Under the pieces are notes generated by a model that made no database searches, had not been told where the DNA came from, and was given only the letters and a program-made list of their open reading frames with translations. Made by a program: the position numbers and the translations under genes. Below, one piece after another: positions 1-5,074 of a stretch of DNA of 7,661 nucleotides; the stretch's first letter is position 1; every line of letters begins with the position of its first letter. Location: NCBI GenBank assembly GCA_903827735.1, contig CAIKJM010000557.1, forward strand, positions 1-7,661. The letters run 5' to 3'. Origin of the DNA: an uncultured Rhodanobacter sp. (GTDB lineage: Bacteria > Pseudomonadota > Gammaproteobacteria > Xanthomonadales > Rhodanobacteraceae).

Positions 1-173
1 CATCAATCAGCAAGTTTCTTCGCGAAGAAGACGGCATTACGGCGCTGGAATACGGCATTCTGGCTGCGTTGGTGGCGACGGCATTGGGTGTTACCTTTCT
101 GCCGAAGCTTAAGGATTTATACACAACGCTATTTACGACCATGTCAAATGCGGTGGCGAATGCTAGCGGCTGA
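1..173 (+). CDS. flp: Flp/Fap-type major pilin (type IVb), 5' partial
   Basis: Small pilin that polymerises into the Flp (Tad) pilus fibre. The reading frame is open from the window edge (first full codon at 3) to the TGA at 171-173, giving 56 visible residues; the start codon lies upstream. Visible residues 1-11 end a positively charged leader (Lys4, Arg7) and finish with Gly11. Next comes the Flp cleavage motif G|ITALEY, that is G-X4-E-Y, so TadV should cut between bases 35 and 36. The mature pilin would be 45 residues: an N-terminal hydrophobic helix (about ILAALVATALGVTF) and a short polar tail ending in NASG, which fits the usual very small Flp size. The prepilin peptidase gene follows directly and the rest of the Tad machine lies downstream. 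GC is about 50%, lower than in the assembly genes. Identity rests on the motif, the size and the context. Confidence 0.94.
   Translation, partial: SISKFLREEDGITALEYGILAALVATALGVTFLPKLKDLYTTLFTTMSNAVANASG
16..29. repeat. 14-bp perfect palindrome inside the flp leader codons
   Basis: TTCTTCGCGAAGAA is its own reverse complement. In RNA it can fold as a 5-bp stem with a CGCG tetraloop, plus one U-G pair from 15 and 30. It lies in the codons for the pilin leader, just before the cleavage site. Parts of it recur after the flp stop codon (TCTTCGCG at 188-195), so long-range pairing is also possible. It may simply be a chance product of the codons for Phe-Leu-Arg-Glu-Glu. Confidence 0.5.
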
Positions 174-286
174 ACTGGTGAAGAATATCTTCGCGGTTCC
201 CGTTTCTTCATGACGACTAGTTGCCAAGAAGATACTTCATTGTGATTGGCCTATCTAACTAATAGCAAGTCATAGGGACGTAATGC
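174..286 (+). other. flp-tadV intergenic region with short complementary elements
   Basis: This 113-bp gap is the longest non-coding stretch in the window, and its GC content (about 42%) is the lowest. It starts next to a small hairpin, GAAGA-ATA-TCTTC (180-192). A mutually exclusive alternative pairs TATCTTC (186-192) with GAAGATA (228-234) across a 35-nt loop. No run of T follows either stem, so this is not a classical intrinsic terminator. A TTGCCA at 221-226 resembles a -35 box but has no suitable -10 box at 16-18 bp. The gap ends with the tadV ribosome binding site. In Tad loci pilin is needed in far larger amounts than the machine, so a structure here that limits read-through or protects the flp transcript 3' end is plausible but unproven. 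Confidence 0.45.
275..278 (+). promoter_or_regulatory. Ribosome binding site of tadV
   Basis: GGGA ends 8 nt before the ATG at 287. It supports that start rather than the out-of-frame ATG at 283. Confidence 0.6.
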
Positions 287-820
287 ATGACTTCACCCCC
301 GCAGGCCATGGCTATTTTGCTCTGTCTTTTAACCATTGTCAGCGATGTTATTGAACACCGGGTGCGTAATACATGGTTGCTTGCGGCATTGATTATCGGC
401 GCGGGTTGGATGATCTGGTCATGGCTGAATGAAAACGGCGCTCCGCCATGGACGGCAGGGGTCGGGTTGCTGATTGGTTTGCTGGCGTTACTGCCCTTTT
501 ACGTCATGCGCTGGATGGGGGCAGGTGACGTGAAGTTTTTTGCCACGCTGGGGTTTCTGCTGGGTGGCAAGGCATTACTGCCGATATGGATCATCGCCAG
601 CGTGCTGGGGGGCGTGCATGCCATCGCGATCTTGCTGTCTCGTCTCGTCATGCGTCACGCCGGCACCGGATTGACGGCATGGCAGGCGCAGATCGGCCAG
701 TCGTATCTCTGGCAGCGCGTGTTGACCGCCAGGAACGGGCGCAAAGGCTTGCCGTATGCCGCTTACATGGCTATCGGCGCGCTGCTGACGATGAAATTTA
801 CGAACTTGACGCACTGGTGA
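287..820 (+). CDS. tadV: TadV/CpaA prepilin peptidase (A24 aspartic protease)
   Basis: Inner-membrane aspartic peptidase that removes the leader from the Flp prepilin and TadE-like pseudopilins. The 177-residue protein is almost wholly hydrophobic, with about five or six likely membrane segments (roughly 6-19, 29-47, 57-74, 84-118 possibly as two, and 155-171). The two catalytic aspartates are visible: Asp20 in SDVIEHRVRN, matching the family pattern of Asp followed by Arg and Asn, and Asp81 in the hallmark GAGD (78-81) followed by Val-Lys. It lacks the N-terminal zinc/methyltransferase region of the larger PilD/GspO enzymes, as expected for TadV/CpaA, so it probably cleaves without N-methylating. 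The C-terminal LPYAAYMAIGALL stretch is typical of the family. The ATG at 287 has a good ribosome site and places the first Asp at the usual distance from the N-terminus. The gene ends 5 bp before the tadE start, so coupled translation is likely. Confidence 0.93.
   Translation: MTSPPQAMAILLCLLTIVSDVIEHRVRNTWLLAALIIGAGWMIWSWLNENGAPPWTAGVGLLIGLLALLPFYVMRWMGAGDVKFFATLGFLLGGKALLPIWIIASVLGGVHAIAILLSRLVMRHAGTGLTAWQAQIGQSYLWQRVLTARNGRKGLPYAAYMAIGALLTMKFTNLTHW
816..820 (+). promoter_or_regulatory. Ribosome binding site of the tadE-like gene, overlapping the tadV stop
   Basis: GGTGA contains the tadV TGA stop and sits 5 nt before the ATG at 826, an arrangement that favours translational coupling. An in-frame GTG at 817 has no Shine-Dalgarno sequence upstream, so the ATG is preferred. 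Confidence 0.5.
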
Positions 821-825
821 CGCTG

Positions 826-1347
826 ATGAAGATCGCGACTCGCTCGGATGTTGCTGCCTCAAGCTTACCCGCGTCGACGGGCGCGGTGCGACGCAGGTAT
901 GCCGTGGCGGCGCGCTCTCGGCAGAATGGCGTGGTGGCGATCGAATACGCGCTGGTCTTTATTTTCGGACTGCTGCCGCTGCTGCTGCTCACACTCTCCG
1001 GCGTGCTGATTTTCGCGGCCAAGCAGTCCCTGACGCTCGCCGCCGACAACGGTGCGCGCGCGGCCTTGCAGTACAGCCCGAGCAACGCGGCCCGTCAGGC
1101 CACGGCTTGCGCGGTCGCTTCCGAGTCCATGCAGTGGCTGCTGAATTTTTCGGGTGAAACCCCTGACTGTGCCGATGGGCCGATCGTGGTGTCGACTATC
1201 GCCTGTCCGTCGAACGCAAGCCTGATGTGCGTGCAGGTCGTGACCTCTTTTGACTACGCGGCACACCCCTTTATTCCTGGCACGAAAGCCGTTTATGAGT
1301 GGGTGCTGGATCCCATCACCAGCTCCGCCATTGTTCAGCTTACGTGA
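826..1347 (+). CDS. tadE: TadE-like pseudopilin / minor pilin
   Basis: Predicted minor pilin-like component of the Tad system, anchored in the inner membrane by one N-terminal helix with the rest in the periplasm. The 173-residue protein has a 35-residue basic leader (RRR at 22-24, R30, R32), then G35|VVAIEY, an exact G-X4-E-Y prepilin motif. A hydrophobic helix follows at about 42-65, with Pro51 in the position typical of TadE-like domains. The remaining 105 or so residues form a globular part with four cysteines (95, 115, 127, 135) that could make two disulfides. The family role is known from TadE/TadF: processed by TadV and required for pilus assembly. The start is ATG 826, coupled to the tadV stop; GTG 817 would add only three residues. 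The cpaB gene begins 35 bp downstream. It could instead be called TadF or TadG-like; the length and the single N-terminal helix fit TadE/TadF better than the large TadG. Confidence 0.75.
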   Translation: MKIATRSDVAASSLPASTGAVRRRYAVAARSRQNGVVAIEYALVFIFGLLPLLLLTLSGVLIFAAKQSLTLAADNGARAALQYSPSNAARQATACAVASESMQWLLNFSGETPDCADGPIVVSTIACPSNASLMCVQVVTSFDYAAHPFIPGTKAVYEWVLDPITSSAIVQLT

Positions 1348-1353
1348 ACCCAA

Positions 1354-1370
1354 GGCTCGCCCGGCGAGCC
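1354..1370 (+). promoter_or_regulatory. GC-rich hairpin directly before the cpaB ribosome site
   Basis: GGCTCGC-CCG-GCGAGCC forms a perfect 7-bp stem with a 3-nt loop (formally 8+1+8). It fills half of the 35-bp gap between tadE and cpaB and ends on the base before the GGAGAG ribosome site. No T-run follows, so it is not an intrinsic terminator. By position it could expose or stack against the ribosome site, or stop 3'-5' decay of upstream mRNA and so set different levels for the pilin-processing genes and the assembly genes. Its presence is seen directly; its function is inferred. Confidence 0.6.
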
Positions 1371-1376
1371 GGAGAG
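1371..1376 (+). promoter_or_regulatory. Ribosome binding site of cpaB
   Basis: GGAGAG, with the GGAG core 8 nt before the ATG at 1383, is among the strongest ribosome sites in the window. It abuts the 3' arm of the hairpin at 1354-1370. Confidence 0.7.
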
Positions 1377-1382
1377 TGATCG

Positions 1383-2447
1383 ATGCCGAAATTCACCCGC
1401 ATAGCGGCTTTGTTACTGGTGGCGGTGGCTGTGGTGCTGGCCGTTCTGGCTTTCAGCATCGGCCGACGCGCGACGACGCCGGTCGCCGCCGACGTATCGG
1501 CTACGCGCGCGCTCGGCTTTGCCCCGGAACCGGCGACGGTGCCGGTAGTCGTTGCGGCAGCAGGGTTGCCGGCCGGTACGCCACTGACCGCGTCATCCTT
1601 GAAATTAGTTAACTGGGCACAGCGTCCTGCCGACGGTTACGGTGATGTGGATGCGGTGGTGGGCGGTGTGCCGCTCGTCGATATTCCGGCGGGCACGGCG
1701 GTGACGTCCAAGGTGCTGGCTCGCGGTTTGTCGATGGCTTTGAAGCCGGGTGAGCGGGCGGTGGCGGTGCCGGTGGATGAGCAGGCCGGTGCCGGCAACC
1801 GCGTTGTGCCGGGCGACTATGTCGATGTCTTCGTCAGCCTGAAGGCGCCGCCGACGATGAGCTATCAGCCCGCTGCGCACGAGGTTGTGCCTGATACATC
1901 GCAAACGCGTCTGCTGCTCTCGCGCCTGCGCGTGCTGGCCTACGGCAGCGACGATCTTCCTTCGTCCTCGGCAAGAACGGCACCCGCACCGACCGCCGAT
2001 GACGGCAAGCCCAAACCTTCCAGCGACGGTGATACGCGGTCGGTTGCCACTGCTGCGCCTAGCCAGAGTTCGCCGAAAGACGTGCCGCATACCGCGGTGC
2101 TCGCGGTACCGGTGGGCGAGGCGAGCCAGCTGCTGCTGGGCGTGCAGAACGGCAAGCTGTCGTTAGGCGTGCGCCTGCCTACCGACGATGGCCAGCCGGA
2201 CGGCGCGCTATTTCCGTCACCGCGGCCGGTGCTCGCGGCGCGCAGCGATCTCACCCCTGAACAAAAGCAGCAGCTGCAGCAGCCAGAAAATCAGGCGTTC
2301 GCTGGCATCGACGGCTCGGGTTTGGCTGGCCACGATCCCTTTGCAAAAAGTCCTTTGCGAGCCGGACATGCAAGCGCCTCCCCAAGCATCCAGATCATTC
2401 GTGGCGCCTCAGACGACAGCGCTCGCCCGGCCCGGACTAACCCATGA
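1383..2447 (+). CDS. cpaB: CpaB/RcpC periplasmic pilus assembly protein (SAF domain)
   Basis: Periplasmic or outer-membrane-associated partner of the Tad secretin; in related systems RcpC/CpaB is needed for pilus biogenesis and works with RcpA. The 354-residue protein has an N-terminal membrane anchor or uncleaved signal at 7-26. A SAF domain follows at about 52-115, with the repeated pattern of LPAGTPL (62-68) and IPAGTAV (101-107). The RcpC domain starts at about 119: ALKPGERAVAVPVD, then VVPGDYVDVFVSL (141-153), and it resumes at about 234-265 (TAVLAVPVGEASQLLLG). Between these halves lies a low-complexity Pro/Ser/Ala/Asp linker (about 190-233). The C-terminal 65 residues (about 289-354) are Gln/Pro/Ser/Ala-rich and look disordered. 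Both additions make it longer than many CpaB proteins. The start has a strong ribosome site. The stop overlaps the cpaC start (ATGA, 2444-2447), indicating coupled translation with the secretin. Confidence 0.93.
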   Translation: MPKFTRIAALLLVAVAVVLAVLAFSIGRRATTPVAADVSATRALGFAPEPATVPVVVAAAGLPAGTPLTASSLKLVNWAQRPADGYGDVDAVVGGVPLVDIPAGTAVTSKVLARGLSMALKPGERAVAVPVDEQAGAGNRVVPGDYVDVFVSLKAPPTMSYQPAAHEVVPDTSQTRLLLSRLRVLAYGSDDLPSSSARTAPAPTADDGKPKPSSDGDTRSVATAAPSQSSPKDVPHTAVLAVPVGEASQLLLGVQNGKLSLGVRLPTDDGQPDGALFPSPRPVLAARSDLTPEQKQQLQQPENQAFAGIDGSGLAGHDPFAKSPLRAGHASASPSIQIIRGASDDSARPARTNP

Positions 2448-3781
2448 TGCGATGGATTTCCTACATGACCTCGACTGCACGCCTCGCTTCGGCCTTTCGT
2501 CAGCGAACCATGGCCGGCTTTGTCGTCGCGATGCTGGCGCTGCCGGCCTTGGTCGTGACGGCGTCCGCCCAGACGCTCGATCTGCAGGCCCATGAGCAGC
2601 GTCCACTGCGGTTGGCTAAAGACCTGGAGCGCATTGCCATCGCCGATCCAGCGGTCGCGGATGTAGTGATGCTGAAGGGGCGGCCCGAAGCGCTGTTGGT
2701 CGGCAAGAAGCCAGGACAGACGACGCTACTGCTGTGGCACCGCGGCGCGGCGTCACCCGAACGGCTGGTGGTCAATGTGCGCAGTGCGCTGCAAGCGCAG
2801 GACAACGGCGTGGATTTATCCGTGCAGGACGACAGCGCCCTGGTGCAGGGCAGCGCGCCCACGCTTCTCGATCACGAGCAGACGCGCGAGGCGGCATTAG
2901 CGGCCGCGGGCAGCAAGGGTAGCGTTGTCGATGCCTCCACCGTCGCCACCGGCGGCGTCGTGCAGGTCGACGTGAAGGTGGTCGAATTCGATCGCACGGC
3001 GCTAAACCAGCTCGGCCTGAGTTTCACCAATACCAACGGCGGCTTCAGCTACGGCGTGACCAGCCCCACTGCGGCAGCCAATACGTCGGGAAGCAGCGGC
3101 AGCGCGCTCACCTCGGCGTTCAACCTGGTAGCCAGCTCCACCACCGGCAAATGGAATGCGAGCCTCAACCTGCTCAAAAGCGACGGGCTGGCGCGCGTGC
3201 TGGCCGAGCCGAGTCTGGTGGCGCTATCCGGTCAGAGCGCCAGCTTTCTGGCCGGCGGCGAGCTGCCGATTCCGGAGCCGCAGGGCCTGGGTACCACCAC
3301 CATCGTCTACAAGTCGTTCGGCATCGGTTTGACCGTTACGCCGACCGTGCTGTCGGCCGACCGCATCGCGTTGAAGGTGGCGCCGGAGGCGAGCGACCTG
3401 GATTACTCCAATGCGGTGATCCTCAACAACATCTCGGTGCCGGCGCTCACCACGCGTCGCGAGGACACCACGGTGGAGCTGGGCGACGGCGAAACCTTCG
3501 TCATCGGCGGGCTGGTCAGCCAGTCGGTGATGAGCACGGTCAACAAAATTCCACTGCTCGGCGATCTGCCGATCATCGGCGTGTTTTTTCGCGATCTCAC
3601 CTACAGCCGCCAGGACAAGGAGCTGGTGATCCTCGTAACCCCGCATCTGATCAAACCGTTTGCGCGTGGAACCACGCTGCCGTTGCCCGGGCAGCGCGAG
3701 GCTAATCCGAATCTGCCGGTGTGGGGATCGTTCCTGCTCAATCCGGCCGGCTCGGACCAGCTGCCCGGGTTTTCGCGCTGA
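2444..3781 (+). CDS. cpaC: CpaC/RcpA outer-membrane secretin
   Basis: Secretin that oligomerises in the outer membrane to form the pore through which the Flp pilus leaves. The 445-residue precursor has a signal peptide with an unusually long N-region: hydrophobic core about 24-38 and probable cleavage after ASA (40-42). There is no lipobox. The pilus-assembly N-terminal domain spans about 45-112 (IADPAVADVV and KPGQTTLLLW are typical), followed by a BON-like segment at about 122-155. The secretin core covers about 172-403: VVQVDVKVVEFD, LLKSDGLARVLAEPSLVALSG (243-263 in part), the GGELPIP gate region (271-277), and the secretin signature VPALTTRREDT...LGDGETFVIGGL (332-357). It continues with KIPLLGDLPIIGVFFR and ELVILVTPHLIKP. 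The ATG at 2444 overlaps the cpaB stop; in-frame ATGs at 2447, 2465 and 2510 also precede the hydrophobic core, so the exact start is uncertain. The gene for the RcpB/CpaD partner usual in many Tad loci does not follow. Confidence 0.95.
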   Translation: MMRWISYMTSTARLASAFRQRTMAGFVVAMLALPALVVTASAQTLDLQAHEQRPLRLAKDLERIAIADPAVADVVMLKGRPEALLVGKKPGQTTLLLWHRGAASPERLVVNVRSALQAQDNGVDLSVQDDSALVQGSAPTLLDHEQTREAALAAAGSKGSVVDASTVATGGVVQVDVKVVEFDRTALNQLGLSFTNTNGGFSYGVTSPTAAANTSGSSGSALTSAFNLVASSTTGKWNASLNLLKSDGLARVLAEPSLVALSGQSASFLAGGELPIPEPQGLGTTTIVYKSFGIGLTVTPTVLSADRIALKVAPEASDLDYSNAVILNNISVPALTTRREDTTVELGDGETFVIGGLVSQSVMSTVNKIPLLGDLPIIGVFFRDLTYSRQDKELVILVTPHLIKPFARGTTLPLPGQREANPNLPVWGSFLLNPAGSDQLPGFSR

Positions 3782-3786
3782 GGCCC

Positions 3787-3793
3787 GGAGTGA
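3787..3793 (+). promoter_or_regulatory. Ribosome binding site that sets the cpaE start
   Basis: GGAGTGA, with the GGAG core 8 nt before the ATG at 3799. The frame is open upstream to an ATG at 3721, but that start lies inside cpaC and lacks such a site. A GTG at 3790 overlaps this element itself. Confidence 0.65.
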
Positions 3794-3798
3794 CGATC

Positions 3799-5073
3799 AT
3801 GCAAACGCGACCGACGCTTTATTCGATCAACAAGCCGGAGCCCGGCGTGGATCTTCCGTTCTATTCGCCCGACGAAAAACGTGCCAGGCACGTGGCGACA
3901 CGGCTGCGCCATATGGCGAACGTGCACTGGGTCGATACGCGTGATATCAGCGGCACCAACGAACCGGTGCATCTTTCCGGCCCTCCGCTGATTCTGCTGG
4001 ATTACTCACTGATGCAGGCCGAGCACTCGTCCATGCTCGCGCGTCGGCTGATCGACGGAACGCCGGGCGTCTCTTTGCTGGCGGTTGGCTCGGTGGGTAC
4101 TGACAAGGCGGGCGTGGTGCTGGCGGCGATGCGCGCGGGCGTGAATGAATTTCTCGACGTTGATGCCAAAGACGAAGACATCAGCGAACTGCTGGCGAGA
4201 ATGAACTGCGCAGTGCGATCGCCCGCCGCAACCCTGACACCGGTACCGCGTTCGCGCGGACGTCTGGTGCTGCTGCTCGGCGTGCGCGCAGGCGTGGGCA
4301 CCAGTACGCTGGCCGCGCATTTGGGTTCGCTGGCGAGTCCGGAAAAAGCGCCGGTGAAAGGCGCGCAGGCGGATGCCGCAGGCGTGCAGGTACTGTTGCT
4401 GGATCTCGGTAGACCGGCGGGTGACGCGGCGCTCTATCTCAGCCTGCCAAATGAATTCCACTACGAAAACGCGCTGAAGAGTGCCCGTCGCATCGACGCC
4501 ACGCTAATCAGGACGGCCTTCAGTACGCACGATGGCCGGCTTTCGGTGCTGTCGCAGACCGCCGGTACCTTGGAGAGACCGGCCGACACGGCCGAGCTGC
4601 CGGTCTTGCTTGATCGTCTGCGCCAACATTTCGATCTGTTGTTGACCGACGTCGGCGGCCTGCCCGTTTCCGAAGTGCCGCTGCCCCTGCTGCGCGAGGC
4701 CGATGAGATATGGCTCGTCGCCGACCAGAGCATCGGCGCGATGATGTCGCTGGACGCGACCTTGCGTCAGCTCGACGCTCGCGCCATGCGCGATGAGCGG
4801 CTGTCGCTGGTGATCAACCGGCACGACCCTACTGATGGGGTCACCGCGACGCAGATCGCCAGTCGTTTCAATCTGCCGCTGCTGGCCCTGTTGCCCGAGC
4901 GTTCGCGCGCGCTGCGCGGCAGCGCCAATCAGGGCCAGCTGCTGCACCAGAACTCGCCGAGTGATCCGTATGTGCGGGCTTTGAAGAGCCTGCTCGGGCG
5001 GCTCCAGGTGGCCGGTGTCTCGGCGAACGAACGCGCGTGGTGGAAGAAGCTGATCGACAGAAAGGGCCGGTGA
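3799..5073 (+). CDS. cpaE: CpaE/TadZ pilus localisation ATPase-like protein, degenerate Walker A
   Basis: Cytoplasmic MinD/ParA-like protein of the Tad system; TadZ/CpaE proteins localise to a cell pole or site and direct assembly of the pilus machine. The 424-residue protein has an N-terminal receiver-like domain (about 17-140), with Asp68 in LILLDYS at the usual phospho-acceptor strand and AAMRAGVNEFL (109-119) near its end. The acidic pair expected on the first strand is not clear, so it may be a pseudo-receiver. The MinD-like domain follows. The deviant Walker A at 161-170 reads GVRAGVGTST, where ParA/MinD proteins have KGGVGKT. The signature Lys is Arg163, the next Gly is Ala164 and the second Lys is Thr168. 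The next motif reads LLLDLGRPAGDAALYL (Asp202 kept, the usual second Asp is Gly204), and the Walker B-like strand is LLLTDVGG. ATP hydrolysis is therefore doubtful. The gene sits 17 bp after cpaC and 1 bp before cpaF. Confidence 0.92.
   Translation: MQTRPTLYSINKPEPGVDLPFYSPDEKRARHVATRLRHMANVHWVDTRDISGTNEPVHLSGPPLILLDYSLMQAEHSSMLARRLIDGTPGVSLLAVGSVGTDKAGVVLAAMRAGVNEFLDVDAKDEDISELLARMNCAVRSPAATLTPVPRSRGRLVLLLGVRAGVGTSTLAAHLGSLASPEKAPVKGAQADAAGVQVLLLDLGRPAGDAALYLSLPNEFHYENALKSARRIDATLIRTAFSTHDGRLSVLSQTAGTLERPADTAELPVLLDRLRQHFDLLLTDVGGLPVSEVPLPLLREADEIWLVADQSIGAMMSLDATLRQLDARAMRDERLSLVINRHDPTDGVTATQIASRFNLPLLALLPERSRALRGSANQGQLLHQNSPSDPYVRALKSLLGRLQVAGVSANERAWWKKLIDRKGR
5061..5066 (+). promoter_or_regulatory. 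Ribosome binding site of cpaF inside the end of cpaE
   Basis: AAAGGG lies 8 nt before the ATG at 5075, within the last codons of cpaE. The stop and start are one base apart (TGATATG). Confidence 0.5.
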
Positions 5074-5074
5074 T

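Noticed and set aside
221..265. Internal promoter before tadV (TTGCCA at 221-226; TATCTA at 252-257 or TAATAG at 260-265)
   Set aside because: The boxes do not combine at 16-18 bp spacing, and no sigma-54 type GG/GC pair fits either.
586..825. N-terminal extension of the TadE-like protein into tadV
   Set aside because: The extension reads as Arg-rich shadow of the TadV gene; the pseudopilin leader starts sensibly at ATG 826, with GGTGA 5 nt upstream.
1354..1382. Intrinsic terminator between tadE and cpaB
   Set aside because: The stem is good, but it is followed by GGAGAGTGAT with no T-run, and cpaB follows at once.
3721..3798. Upstream start for cpaE inside cpaC
   Set aside because: It would overlap the secretin gene by 61 bp and lacks a ribosome site, while ATG 3799 has GGAG at 8 nt.
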